Assembly: GCF_016775155.1 (NCBI RefSeq)
Contig: NZ_JAEUGD010000064.1
Location: 9,430 to 73,429 of the forward strand
From: Fulvivirga marina
GTDB lineage: Bacteria; Bacteroidota; Bacteroidia; Cytophagales; Cyclobacteriaceae
Direction of reading: 5' to 3'
Length of the DNA: 64,000 nt
Shown: positions 1-8,078 of the stretch, piece by piece
How positions within the stretch are numbered: position 1 is the stretch's first letter
How the letters are laid out: each line of letters starts with the position of its first letter
Program-made: the position numbers and the translations under genes
Notes under the pieces: generated by a model
Databases searched by the model: none
Told to the model about the DNA's origin: nothing
Seen by the model: only the letters and a program-made list of their open reading frames with translations

Positions 1-4
1 TTTT

Positions 5-82
5 ATGTGACGAAATCGTCACATTTATTGTGTTTTTTCTTGCAACGGAAACAAATATAATAAAACGTGAAGAATTGTCACG
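5..82. promoter_or_regulatory. Paired inverted repeats upstream of small-gene cluster
   Basis: A near-perfect dyad at 5-24 has nine-base arms (ATGTGACGA / TCGTCACAT) around a two-base centre. A related, weaker dyad at 66-82 has arms CGTGA / TCACG around AGAATTG. Both contain a GTGA-(C)GAA-T-GTCAC core, so they look like two copies of one operator in front of the gene at 191. The cognate regulator is unknown; the HTH protein at 573 is a nearby candidate, by inference only. Confidence 0.45.
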
Positions 83-95
83 AGCCTAAAATCCA

Positions 96-128
96 TTACA
101 AGAGGTACAGTCAAATGGCCTCTTGTAA
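96..128. repeat. Ten-base-pair perfect hairpin in the leader of the 191 gene
   Basis: TTACAAGAGG at 96-105 pairs perfectly with CCTCTTGTAA at 119-128 across a 13-base loop. No T-run follows on either strand, so it is not a clear intrinsic terminator. It could be an RNA leader structure or the terminator of a gene lying left of the window. Confidence 0.5.
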
Positions 129-190
129 AGGGTTTATAACAAAGGAAAATGAAATAGTTCGCCCCACTGAACAGTAACTAAACTAAGAAC

Positions 191-475
191 ATGCCTACTG
201 TAAAGGATTATCAGGCTGTTATCAAAAGCATGGACATGCTGACCATGAAAATGGAAGCCATTACACAGGAGCTTTTTGAAGCGAACATAGAGTTCATTAG
301 CCAGCTGGCAGCATCGAAGCTAAAAGAAGAATTAAGTGGTAGTCTGGCTACTTATAGCACAAGGCTTCAAGGGCTTTTGGCAGAAATGGAAGAAGAAACG
401 AAACTGTTAAAAAGGGAAAAGGTCAATTATCAGTTTCGCGAAAAGTTAATGACTGAGCGGATACCGCTTATCTAA
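191..475 (+). CDS. Small hypothetical protein
   Basis: This 94-residue protein belongs to no family I recognise. It is mostly charged and predicted helical, with heptad-like leucines in residues 55-85 (around LLAEMEEETKLLKREK), suggesting a short coiled coil. It has no signal peptide or membrane segment. The start follows a long leader that contains a dyad and a hairpin. It is the first of four small same-strand genes (191, 573, 930, 1249), which look like accessory DNA. Function cannot be assigned. Confidence 0.6.
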   Translation: MPTVKDYQAVIKSMDMLTMKMEAITQELFEANIEFISQLAASKLKEELSGSLATYSTRLQGLLAEMEEETKLLKREKVNYQFREKLMTERIPLI

Positions 476-520
476 GGCATTGGCAGCCCGGTTGATTATG
501 GTTTAGGTTGACGGGTCAGC

Positions 521-546
521 GGGAGGTGCGGGAAACGGCACCTCCC
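521..546. repeat. Nine-base-pair GC-rich hairpin
   Basis: GGGAGGTGC at 521-529 pairs with GCACCTCCC at 538-546 around an eight-base loop, just after the 191 gene. Only AAAT follows, so it is at best a weak terminator on the + strand. It may instead protect or attenuate the transcript between the 191 and 573 genes. Confidence 0.5.
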
Positions 547-572
547 AAATGCCTTAATGTAAAGCAGGTAAT

Positions 573-866
573 ATGCTCATACTAACCACATCAAAAATGA
601 AGGGATCAAAGTATTTAGAAAGAATAGAGCGCACGGACAGGCTCATCAGGAAACGACGCGCCGGTAAAGCAGAAGATATTGCCAAAAGGCTGGGCATATC
701 AAAACGAAGTGTATTTAACATGCTTAGGGCCATGAAAGAAGACTTTAACGCTCCGATCGTATTTGACAGAAGGTTAAACACCTATAGATATACAACCGAG
801 GGCAGCGTAGTGATGACATTTGTAAAAGATCAGGATATAAAAACACTTATGTCGCCATGTGTTTGA
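573..866 (+). CDS. Small HTH DNA-binding protein
   Basis: This 97-residue protein has a winged-helix/DeoR-type helix-turn-helix at about residues 15-55: an arginine- and lysine-rich helix, then AEDIAKRLGISKRSVFNML, the usual HTH_11 pattern. A short tail (IVFDRRLNTYRYT) resembles the wing. There is no effector domain, so it is probably a stand-alone transcription factor. An alternative start at 597 (MKGSKYLERIERTD) would remove eight residues without touching the HTH. It is followed by a clear terminator. It may control this small cluster through the dyads at 5-82; that link is inference. Confidence 0.7.
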   Translation: MLILTTSKMKGSKYLERIERTDRLIRKRRAGKAEDIAKRLGISKRSVFNMLRAMKEDFNAPIVFDRRLNTYRYTTEGSVVMTFVKDQDIKTLMSPCV

Positions 867-870
867 CCCA

Positions 871-916
871 GGCCATTCGAGGGAGCTGCAAGTGTCTCCC
901 TTCGGATGCCCTTTTT
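871..916 (+). terminator. Intrinsic terminator after HTH gene
   Basis: The stem has arms around GGGAG (881-885) and CTCCC (896-900), extended outward by imperfect pairing to 871 and 910. It is followed by CTTTTT at 911-916. This is the usual form of a Rho-independent terminator, placed five bases after the stop codon of the HTH gene. Confidence 0.75.
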
Positions 917-929
917 AAAATTATGAATT

Positions 930-1244
930 ATGGAGAATTTAAAACCTACATGGGAAGGTTCGCAGGAGAGATACACCATGCTACTGGAGGGTCTTGAAGA
1001 CCTGATTCAAAACACTACCAAATTGGGCGAAAGCTATGAAGCGACAAACATGAAGTTTGCCCAACTGATCTATGAAAATGGCTTAACAGATATAATGGAC
1101 AAGGCCAAACTACTGAAAGAATATGAAGGAGGGTTTCAGTTTATGTATTACTCACTCAAGGGTCAAATACATAGGCATAAACGCTTTCGGGACGAGGTAA
1201 AGCTGATGTTTATTAAAGATCCTGTCAACTGTCCATATAACTAG
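930..1244 (+). CDS. Small hypothetical protein
   Basis: This 104-residue, predicted all-helical cytosolic protein has no signal peptide and no family I recognise. It is compositionally similar to the product of the 191 gene (acidic N-terminal half, basic C-terminal tail), but I see no convincing alignment. It begins 14 bases after a terminator and so probably has its own promoter in a very short gap, or depends on readthrough. The next gene starts four bases after its stop, so the two are likely co-translated. Confidence 0.55.
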   Translation: MENLKPTWEGSQERYTMLLEGLEDLIQNTTKLGESYEATNMKFAQLIYENGLTDIMDKAKLLKEYEGGFQFMYYSLKGQIHRHKRFRDEVKLMFIKDPVNCPYN

Positions 1245-1248
1245 TTGT

Positions 1249-1476
1249 ATGTGTAAAATTAAGATATATAATAACCGACGTGTCTACTATATCCTTCAAG
1301 GAGGAAACGTAGCCGAGTTCAATATGGAGAAAAGAATGGTACGGCATGATAGTGCCTTAAACTGGCTATCTCATTTGGATCGTGCATCTGTACCGGAGGT
1401 TCTGCAAGGAACAGAGGAATACCAGCGTGTATTGAATGAGTATAAGGAAATCATTAACAAACTCCCCGCAGCATAG
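1249..1476 (+). CDS. Small hypothetical protein
   Basis: This 75-residue protein is of unknown family. The start at 1249 lies four bases after the previous stop, consistent with translational coupling. A strong AAGGAGG sequence at 1298-1304 lies inside the frame, 19 bases before an internal ATG at 1324 (MEKRMVRHDS), so a shorter product starting there is possible. There are no recognisable motifs. It closes the small-gene cluster. Confidence 0.5.
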   Translation: MCKIKIYNNRRVYYILQGGNVAEFNMEKRMVRHDSALNWLSHLDRASVPEVLQGTEEYQRVLNEYKEIINKLPAA

Positions 1477-1831
1477 GTCTGTCAGGGGACACCATCTGGT
1501 TGTATGTAGGTTAAGCGCAGCGGTCCTACGACCTAAAATGGAATAGGGCTCCGCCCGGGTTGATTCTTTAATGCTAATCTTTGAAATATGGGAAGAAAGT
1601 ATACCATTCGGGATAAGCACGCCATGTGTTGCGTGACATTTAACGGTGGTCAATTGGATTGATTTGTTCATTAGGGAATGAGTACCGGGAAGCTGTTAGC
1701 GATAGTTTGAGTACCCAACGTTTATTAAAGTATCCGTTTGAAGATCCTAAAAAGCCTTTGGAAATAGACATAGTCTTCGAAATAATGAAAACAATTCTTT
1801 GAAAGCGAAGGGCTACTAATAAATATAATAA
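1477..1831. other. Gene-free patch
   Basis: I see no credible gene in these 355 bases; frames on both strands are short and lack homology I recognise. The patch holds a short repeat at 1514-1548 that recurs near 60 kb. It may be the remains of a decayed gene or a repeat-associated insertion. Confidence 0.5.
1514..1548 (+). repeat. Short interspersed repeat, copy 1
   Basis: The segment starting AGCGCAGCGGTCCTACGACC and continuing TAAAATGGAATAGGG matches 60031-60065 at 30 of 35 positions. Both copies are intergenic and in the same orientation. Each is followed by a GC-rich stretch. Two related non-coding copies nearly 60 kb apart suggest a REP-like element or a mobile-element remnant. Confidence 0.6.
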
Positions 1832-2464
1832 TTAAGCCGGTTTATAAAACTTTTGAAATCCCTCTCTGCCTTTTTCAGTGAGGAAAGGGTGAATGAGGTT
1901 AAAGTATAACTGCATGTAGTAGTCAACTTTGTCTTCCTCTTTGCCCGTATAGAAAGTCTCCGCATCCGACACCCACGAGTTGGTGATCATAAGCAAAGCA
2001 TTGACCAGCATATCCTTGTGCTTTTGTGCTTTGAAAGGTTTCATATATCCTTGCTCAACCAGGAAGTCACCTACATTGTGTAGTAAGTCTCTGCGCATTT
2101 GCATTTGTTGCTGCGCATGTCTTTTGATATGATCAAAATGCCTTACAACCTTTGTGATACCCAGGTATATAAATTTATAACGGTAGATCTCTTCAAACAA
2201 CACTTTAAGGCGACTGAGCATAAATTCAAAGTTTAGCACCTCTTTCTCTATATTCTTAAATTGCTCGTCCACGTGTTGCTGCATGTTGAAGTACAGCTGA
2301 AGAATGATGTCGTCTTTTCTGGGAAAGTGGTAGCAAAGATTGCCATAGCTAATGCCCAGTTCATCGCTTATATGTTTACTTGAAACCGCGGTTATTCCTC
2401 TTTCATTAAAAAGTTGAAGTGCCTTGTCCAGTATTCTTTGCTTAGTCCCCATATTTCCAGCCAT
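1832..2464 (-). CDS. TetR/AcrR-family transcriptional regulator
   Basis: This 210-residue protein has a TetR-type N-terminal HTH: KQRILDKALQLFNERGI, then AVSSKHISDELGISYGNLCYHF with the family's recognition-helix signature (residues about 8-55). A variable all-helical ligand/dimerisation domain follows. It is divergent from a transglutaminase-like gene. The 92-base gap holds two copies of a perfect TTAGGCA-N4-TGCCTAA palindrome that it very probably binds, repressing itself and the neighbour. The ligand is unknown. The start could be five residues downstream (MGTKQRIL). Confidence 0.9.
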   Translation of the reverse strand: MAGNMGTKQRILDKALQLFNERGITAVSSKHISDELGISYGNLCYHFPRKDDIILQLYFNMQQHVDEQFKNIEKEVLNFEFMLSRLKVLFEEIYRYKFIYLGITKVVRHFDHIKRHAQQQMQMRRDLLHNVGDFLVEQGYMKPFKAQKHKDMLVNALLMITNSWVSDAETFYTGKEEDKVDYYMQLYFNLIHPFLTEKGREGFQKFYKPA

Positions 2465-2500
2465 TTATAAACAATACTAAAAAAATAATACGAATTAAAA

Positions 2501-2564
2501 AATTAGGCATATATGCCTAATTGTGGTTAGTGATACCTATCTTTGTTTAGGCAAAAATGCCTAA
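2501..2564. promoter_or_regulatory. Twin TetR operators and -7 box
   Basis: TTAGGCA-TATA-TGCCTAA at 2503-2520 is a perfect palindrome that extends to 2501-2522. TTAGGCA-AAAA-TGCCTAA at 2547-2564 repeats it 44 bases downstream. Between them TATCTTTG at 2538-2545 matches the Bacteroidota -7 consensus TAnnTTTG exactly. One operator therefore covers the upstream promoter half and the other the expected transcription start of the + strand gene. The geometry predicts repression by the divergent TetR protein. Confidence 0.85.
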
Positions 2565-2574
2565 TTGTACGATT

Positions 2575-3258
2575 ATGACTGAAGAGATAAAGGAAGAATA
2601 CCTTAAACCAGGAGTTTATATCAATTCTGATCACCGGGACGTGATTCGTTTTGCCCAGGAAAGAACAGCAGATTATAGTACGATCGATGACAAAATAAAA
2701 GCACTCTACTATGCTGTGCGGGATGAGTTCTGGTATGATCCCTATCGGCTCGATTTCACAACAGAAGCTATTAAGGCAAGTCATATTGTTAGCCGAGATT
2801 ATGGCTATTGTATAGAAAAAAGTTGTCTGTTTGCCGCTGGGGCACGGGCATTAGGAGTACCAGCCAGAATGGGTTTCGCCAATGTGAAAAATCATATAGG
2901 CACTGCCAAGCTTGAAGAGGTGCTTAAAACAAACCTTTTGGTTTTTCACGGCTATGCAGAGGTATGGCTAAATGATCGGTGGGTTAAGGCTACACCAGTA
3001 TTTAACAAGGGCTTGTGTAATAAGTTAAATGTTGATCCTTTAGAGTTTGATGGTTATGAAGATGCTGTTTTTCAGCAGTTTAGTAAATCAGGTGGCAAGT
3101 TTATGGAATATGTTCATGACTACGGTACTTTTAGTGATATCCCTTATGAAATGTTGATTGATGAACTTGTCAAGCATTATCCACACCTGGCAAAAATAAT
3201 TATTGATCAGCGTATTATGAATCTGAATGCAGCAGGGGAATTAATTAAAACCCTGTAG
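2575..3258 (+). CDS. Transglutaminase-like cysteine protease-fold protein
   Basis: The transglutaminase-like core has its nucleophile at DYGYCIEKSCLFAAGARALGV (Cys near residue 82) and a His at VFHGYAEVWL. The third, acidic position looks altered (KATPVFN instead of the usual D-P/T pattern), so activity is uncertain. There is no signal peptide, so it is probably cytosolic. A longer frame opens at 2557, but that ATG sits inside the second operator, upstream of or at the likely transcription start. I therefore place the start at 2575 (MTEEIKEEYL). It is presumably repressed by the adjacent TetR protein. The substrate is unknown. Confidence 0.8.
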   Translation: MTEEIKEEYLKPGVYINSDHRDVIRFAQERTADYSTIDDKIKALYYAVRDEFWYDPYRLDFTTEAIKASHIVSRDYGYCIEKSCLFAAGARALGVPARMGFANVKNHIGTAKLEEVLKTNLLVFHGYAEVWLNDRWVKATPVFNKGLCNKLNVDPLEFDGYEDAVFQQFSKSGGKFMEYVHDYGTFSDIPYEMLIDELVKHYPHLAKIIIDQRIMNLNAAGELIKTL

Positions 3259-3281
3259 CAACCTGACCTATGAGTTTAAGT

Positions 3282-3315
3282 AAAACCGGCCCTTTATGGC
3301 ATGTAGGCCGGTTTT
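3282..3315. terminator. Bidirectional terminator
   Basis: AAAACCGGCC at 3282-3291 pairs perfectly with GGCCGGTTTT at 3306-3315. The stem ends in A/T runs on both sides, so it can stop the + strand gene ending at 3258 and the - strand gene ending at 3332. Confidence 0.85.
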
Positions 3316-3331
3316 AATATTTAAGTGTTAA

Positions 3332-5260
3332 TTACTCGATTATCAATTTTTTGGTGACCTTTTTATTTCCATGCATCAGTTGAAGAATATATAAACCGGG
3401 CTGTATGTCATTGGATATACTCCACTGCAATTCAACGTGGCCCAATTCACCGTGTAGATTAAAATCCTTCACTTTTTGACCAAACATGTTATATACTGAC
3501 AGTTCCGTGTTTTCATGATCCGTCATCAGGTTAATCTTGATACTTCCTTTTCCTGGGTTAGGGTAAATATTGTCTATGGATAGAGATTCAGAGGCGTTGG
3601 CTTGTATTGGACGGACATCGCCTGTAACCGCGATACTTGTTAATACGGTTTTTGTAAAGTTGTTCCCGCTGGCATTAACTATAATATCATAAATGCCAGG
3701 AGGTAAGTTTTTATTTATTTCGGCAATGAACTGTCCCTGATGTCTTTTAAAAGTCACTATTTGGGGGTTGTCCTTAGTTTGCCTCAGTTGCAGATCTGTA
3801 GTGCGGAGGATGGTACCTGTAACTGTTGCCTCTCCCTCATAATTATTGTTTTCTTGTGTGAGTGTCAAGGCTAGTCTAACAGTTTCTCCGTTTTCATAAA
3901 CCAACTTTTTATTAGATAAACCGGTATTGAGGTGAGCCTCAATACCTCCTTCAGCAATAATTAGGGCTGTAAAGTCTTTATCGGACTCAATCCAATATTT
4001 GCCAGAACTATTCGGTTCAAGTTCGTAAGTTGTTAGATTAATGTTATTAGACAAAGGTTCTGATGCCGAATTTTTTGCAGCATATGCTTCTCCCTTTTCG
4101 TTTCGGATTAGATGGGCATTTCTCTCTGCAGAGATCAGTACCGTCACTTTTTGGGCATTCTCTTCAATCGCAAATGATGTTTTTCCGGCATTGCCTGTTA
4201 CTATTTGCATATTGCTGGTTACCGTAGCATTGGGGTTATAGCTGATAGGGGTGAGGGTATTGTATTGATATGCGTTATTGAGATTGGCTTTTATATGTGG
4301 CCATGCCTTACTGCCGCGTGTTATTTCATAATGGTCTAGATTCGTTTCATCAGGACCTGTGTAGTATGGAATAAAATCTAGCAGATACTCCTTCCTCTGC
4401 CCACTGAAAAGTTCGGTTCCGCCGGGCCGTCTGCTACTGTAATACGGCACAACGCCATCATTACCACCAGAGTCTTTGCTACCGCCGGCCAGGTACAAAT
4501 ATTCTTGAGGAATAATTAGCCTGTTAAGCGGGCCATTACCCCAGGCTCCTATGGTAGTATAATGGACAGTGTTGTTAGGATGTATGTCTGTTAGAGAACG
4601 AAAATAATTCATATAACCGCGTTTCAGGCATACTGTAGCATCGTTGTTCTGCATAAAAATGATATTAACCAGACTCAGTAATATGCTATTGGCAAGCTCC
4701 GCAATGCCTGTGCCGTAATGTGGAGCACTAAGAGTGAAGACTTGGGATACTTTAGAATGAGCCCCTGAATGCACAAGAGCGGCATCAATATCTACAGAAC
4801 CTTTGCTCCAGCCTACCAGTACAATGTTATCATCTCCGAAGTGTGCAATGATCTGGTCGAGCATATTGGCGAGCATATTACCGTTAGTCCACATGTGGTG
4901 GTTTGGAGTTAACGATACAAATGCCGAACGATAACCGTCGCGATAGACATCCCAGTACATGTTGTCTTCTCCTTTGAACCATACACTGGCATTAGAAGCA
5001 TAACCATGCACGAATACCATTATAGGCTTGTTAACTGAGTTTTGCGGCACTTGGCCATAGTAAATGGTATTGACATCTTCGCCATCCCAAAGATCAATTC
5101 CTATAGGTATAAACTGAACTCCTTCATTAGTATCAGGGTGTCCAAGGTTTATTTCTGTGGCAGTGCCATAATCCTCAATATTAGGATTATCAAATTGCGC
5201 ATTACTGATTTGAGATAGAAGCAGAAATGCGATGAACAATAAATTGAATTTGCTTTTCAT
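3332..5260 (-). CDS. T9SS-exported lipase-like alpha/beta hydrolase
   Basis: The 642-residue preprotein starts MKSKFNLLFIAFLLLSQ with a signal peptide ending at SNAQ. An upstream in-frame ATG at 5293 would bury this signal, so I reject it. Residues about 80-330 form an alpha/beta hydrolase: IMVFVHGYASNASVW for the oxyanion region and VLVGWSKGSVD with the GxSxG serine, with a candidate Asp/His in ETNLDHYEI. A beta-sandwich linker follows. The last ~75 residues are a T9SS type A sorting domain (IYPNPGKGSI, YNMFGQKV, GLYILQL, KKLIIE). It is probably a secreted or surface-anchored esterase or lipase; the substrate is unknown. Confidence 0.85.
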   Translation of the reverse strand: MKSKFNLLFIAFLLLSQISNAQFDNPNIEDYGTATEINLGHPDTNEGVQFIPIGIDLWDGEDVNTIYYGQVPQNSVNKPIMVFVHGYASNASVWFKGEDNMYWDVYRDGYRSAFVSLTPNHHMWTNGNMLANMLDQIIAHFGDDNIVLVGWSKGSVDIDAALVHSGAHSKVSQVFTLSAPHYGTGIAELANSILLSLVNIIFMQNNDATVCLKRGYMNYFRSLTDIHPNNTVHYTTIGAWGNGPLNRLIIPQEYLYLAGGSKDSGGNDGVVPYYSSRRPGGTELFSGQRKEYLLDFIPYYTGPDETNLDHYEITRGSKAWPHIKANLNNAYQYNTLTPISYNPNATVTSNMQIVTGNAGKTSFAIEENAQKVTVLISAERNAHLIRNEKGEAYAAKNSASEPLSNNINLTTYELEPNSSGKYWIESDKDFTALIIAEGGIEAHLNTGLSNKKLVYENGETVRLALTLTQENNNYEGEATVTGTILRTTDLQLRQTKDNPQIVTFKRHQGQFIAEINKNLPPGIYDIIVNASGNNFTKTVLTSIAVTGDVRPIQANASESLSIDNIYPNPGKGSIKINLMTDHENTELSVYNMFGQKVKDFNLHGELGHVELQWSISNDIQPGLYILQLMHGNKKVTKKLIIE

Positions 5261-5511
5261 AAAATAGGGTTTAGGTTGAATTATAGTATGCATGCATACT
5301 AAATGTTGAATTTACGAATAATCGTTTCTTAAATCAATGACCTTATAGTGTATAGAGGCCTTAAAACTGCCATTTGTAATATATGAGAATGTGTTTGTTA
5401 AGAATTATATTTAATTAATGTGTTTTTGGTTGCTATTACGGAACATTTCCTCAACTGCGTAAACTTTTATTCCTGCTAATGCATTTACATATAAACATTG
5501 AAATAAAAGCT

Positions 5512-6213
5512 ATGAAGTTTAATTTAAAGGGAGGTGCGCTACTTATTGGGTCTCTTTTCTGGCAAGATGACCTTGTGCGTGGAAGTGGAGATGAGATAAG
5601 GAAGACTTGGAGACAAAGCCGGTTAAAGATGAATGAGGTAGTTAACGTTCAGGTACCTATACGGTATGGCCGGTTTTCTTCTATGAGCAATACTTATACA
5701 ATGATTTTCGATAAGGAAGCCAAGGCAGGTATAGCTAAAGCGGTGCCATTTAGCAATACTGACATTACGCATTTTGGTGATATAAAAACTGAAGTCATGG
5801 AGATTTCTAAAGCCGAGGGGCAGCATGACGAGAGTTTTATAAAAAATGAAAGGGCATGGTGTGTTTGTACGGTATTGATTAATCCTAAAATAGAAAGTTC
5901 TACCAAAGCATATATTCTTAGCCAATGGCAAAATGAATTGATGTCAAACCCTGCAGGTTATCAGTACTTTAAGAGTAACACGCAAAGGTATTGTGTACAT
6001 CCTACAGGAGAGCTTGACTCTCCGTGGCCAGATGAAGCCGTAGACTTTGATTTTTTAATAGCCACAGCTACCAAAGAGAAAAAGCGTGACGGGGTGAATG
6101 AAATATCACCGCTTGAGGTTGCAAAATATGTGCAAAACAGACCCTATTTTTATCCCAATGTTGAAAACGGAATCTCAACATTTCAGGATGAGGAAATTAA
6201 AAGGCACCTCTAG
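5512..6213 (+). CDS. Conserved hypothetical protein
   Basis: This protein of about 233 residues is of a family I do not recognise. It opens with MKFNLKGGALLIGSLFW, which is hydrophobic but continues into QDDLVRGSGDEIRKTWRQSR without a cleavage site, so it is probably a buried strand rather than a signal. Two cysteines (WCVCTV) lie mid-protein. The frame is open from 5479, but the ATG at 5512 follows an A-rich stretch and gives the better N-terminus. It converges with the hydrolase gene at 6225, twelve bases away. No function is proposed. Confidence 0.75.
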   Translation: MKFNLKGGALLIGSLFWQDDLVRGSGDEIRKTWRQSRLKMNEVVNVQVPIRYGRFSSMSNTYTMIFDKEAKAGIAKAVPFSNTDITHFGDIKTEVMEISKAEGQHDESFIKNERAWCVCTVLINPKIESSTKAYILSQWQNELMSNPAGYQYFKSNTQRYCVHPTGELDSPWPDEAVDFDFLIATATKEKKRDGVNEISPLEVAKYVQNRPYFYPNVENGISTFQDEEIKRHL

Positions 6214-6224
6214 TTAGGGGAATA

Positions 6225-6857
6225 TTACAAATACTTTCTTACATGGTGCTCCACTTCTAAGGCTTGTTCAACAACCGTCAAATGTCCACCACGTTTAATT
6301 ATAGCGTGATATTTAATATCCTTTTGGAGCCTTAATAGTTTGTCGTGGTCGCCATGAATACGGATCAGGTTCTTTGGAATGTCAACGTTCTTCCAACAAA
6401 TGATCTGTTGAATGGCCCATTTTAGAAAATTGATATCAGTGTCCCGGATAATTGATTTCAATAGCTGTTTACCCTTAACAGTGCTTATACCAAAGAGGTA
6501 GTTGGCAAGAAAGGGTGGGGGCTTGACTAGTAATATTTTTATAACATGCTGCACAATAGGTTTGCGAACTAGTTTGATGATACCAGGTAATTCATATTGA
6601 GTGGCAGCAGAGCTGATTATTATTGTTTTTTCGGGAGTAATTAATTTATTCATTTCAATGGCCACCATGCCACCAAAGGACACACCTAACAGAATAAAAG
6701 GTTTGTTTTGATCTATTTGCGCAATAAGTCGTTTTACATAACTTTCTAAGGTTTCCTTTCTTTTTGGGGGTAGCCAGAGGATGGGCGTTATGTCTAATGA
6801 CAAATACTGAAATACTCTTTTATCAGCTCCTAAACCAGGAATACCGTATATAGTCAT
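6225..6857 (-). CDS. Alpha/beta hydrolase
   Basis: This compact 210-residue hydrolase has an N-terminal strand and oxyanion loop (IYGIPGLGADKRVF), the nucleophile elbow GVSFGGMVA near residue 86 (GxSxG), a late acidic residue in IHGDHDKLL and the catalytic histidine in KRGGHLTVV. All three catalytic positions are visible, so it is likely active. It has no signal peptide, so it should be cytosolic. It lies 59 bases downstream of the LytTR regulator on the same strand and may be co-transcribed with it. The substrate cannot be inferred. Confidence 0.85.
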   Translation of the reverse strand: MTIYGIPGLGADKRVFQYLSLDITPILWLPPKRKETLESYVKRLIAQIDQNKPFILLGVSFGGMVAIEMNKLITPEKTIIISSAATQYELPGIIKLVRKPIVQHVIKILLVKPPPFLANYLFGISTVKGKQLLKSIIRDTDINFLKWAIQQIICWKNVDIPKNLIRIHGDHDKLLRLQKDIKYHAIIKRGGHLTVVEQALEVEHHVRKYL

Positions 6858-6916
6858 CTATAAAAGATTGTGTCTAAGGTTTAAGACTCTTCCAGGTAAA
6901 ACTGTAATCTAAAATA

Positions 6917-7693
6917 TCAAACTGCTTTGAATAAACGAAAAACTTCTTCTCTGTACTGCTTGCTTACCGGTATTCGCATTTCTCCGATAAACAATGTATT
7001 GCCCTCAAAACCGGTTACACTTTGAATGTTTACTACATAACTACGATGTACTCTAAGAAATTGTCCGGAAGGTAGTTTCTCTTCCATCTTCCTCAGTACT
7101 GTGGAATATAGAAACCTCTCTGATTTTGAATAGATAAGTGTATAGTTATTATCTGCTTCAAGCAGCAAAATGTCGTCAAGGGTTACGCGCTGAAAGTGCT
7201 GATCCTTTTTAAGAAAAAGGCTATCATTTATTTGTAGTGCTGTATCGGTATTTGCCCCTTGCCAGGGTTTATTTGATATTGCTTTATCTGGTGGTTGATT
7301 TGAAAAGTTAGATAGTGCCAGCTCAATGGATATTAACAGCTCTTTTTCATTGACTGGCTTAAGGAGGTATCCATATGGATTCACACTTTTAGCTCTTTCT
7401 ATAAGGTTACCATCAAAGTATGAACTCACAAATATAAAAGGTATGTTGTATCTTTTTTTGATTACCCTCGCAAATTCAATTCCATCTTTATCACCCTCAA
7501 GAACGATGTCTATTAGCATGATGTCTATTTCTTTGGCACGCTCATCAAGAATGTTTAATGCCTTGTCGGCAGAAGATACTATTTCCTGAACATTATAATT
7601 TAGACGAGTTAAAAGCATTTTAATATCCAGGGCCAGTAATATTTCATCTTCCACTACAAGTACATTTACTTTTTGCTTGGTGACATTACTCAT
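6917..7693 (-). CDS. LytTR-family response regulator
   Basis: The receiver domain (residues about 8-125) has the acidic pocket VVEDE, the phosphoacceptor Asp in MLIDIVLEGDKDG, a Ser in FVSSYF and the conserved Lys in YLLKPVN. After a linker, a LytTR DNA-binding domain fills residues about 160-258 (LLLEADNNYTLIY, FLRVHRSYVVNI, IPVSKQYREEV). No histidine kinase lies beside it, so its partner is elsewhere. The 385-base upstream region is long for this window. Confidence 0.93.
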   Translation of the reverse strand: MSNVTKQKVNVLVVEDEILLALDIKMLLTRLNYNVQEIVSSADKALNILDERAKEIDIMLIDIVLEGDKDGIEFARVIKKRYNIPFIFVSSYFDGNLIERAKSVNPYGYLLKPVNEKELLISIELALSNFSNQPPDKAISNKPWQGANTDTALQINDSLFLKKDQHFQRVTLDDILLLEADNNYTLIYSKSERFLYSTVLRKMEEKLPSGQFLRVHRSYVVNIQSVTGFEGNTLFIGEMRIPVSKQYREEVFRLFKAV

Positions 7694-7984
7694 TGAAAAC
7701 TTGTGTTTTGTGGTTAAAACTGGTCGTTGTAAACATATCGAATAAACGATAAATAACTTTTGCTATAAATCGGGATTAAGTTACAAGCTTTATTTTATAA
7801 TTATCAAAAGGTGTAAGTAAACTAAGGGAATCCTATCAGTTACTCAAAATACATGTTCATTCACTCATTTTTTTTTTATTTCGTTTTACATAAGAGTAAA
7901 TAGAAGTGAATTAATCGGAATAGTTGAGGTTGCGGTATATACATGATGTCAAGATGTAAGTTCTGTGTCTAAAAATGCTTGTTG
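7694..7984. other. Intergenic region upstream of LytTR gene
   Basis: This AT-rich spacer between the start of the LytTR gene and the candidate RNA at 7985 contains no credible gene. It includes an unbroken run of T around 7868-7877. It presumably carries the - strand LytTR promoter; I could not place a TAnnTTTG box with confidence. Confidence 0.4.
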
Positions 7985-8078
7985 TGCTAGCACTTTGCTA
8001 TTCTGGAGGAAGGCTTGATAATAGCATTCCCATACAGCTAGTTGGTAATCCCGGGTCGGTAGATCCGGGAGCCTTTTT
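7985..8078 (+). ncRNA. Candidate small structured RNA
   Basis: On the + strand CTAGC (7987-7991) pairs with GCTAG (8037-8041), enclosing a stem TGCTATT (7996-8002) / AATAGCA (8020-8026) with a 17-base loop. Eight bases later there is an intrinsic terminator. No + strand gene precedes that terminator (both neighbours are on the - strand), so a short + strand transcript would explain it. I cannot match it to a known RNA family, and no promoter was located. Confidence 0.35.
8049..8078 (+). terminator. Orphan intrinsic terminator
   Basis: TCCCGG at 8049-8054 pairs with CCGGGA at 8065-8070, followed by GCC and five T at 8074-8078. The tail exists only on the + strand, although both flanking genes read the other way. 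Confidence 0.65.

Noticed and set aside
1366-1671. A 101-residue - strand frame across the gene-free patch and the end of the 1249 gene
   Set aside because: It overlaps a coupled + strand gene, has no family resemblance, and its composition looks like random translation.
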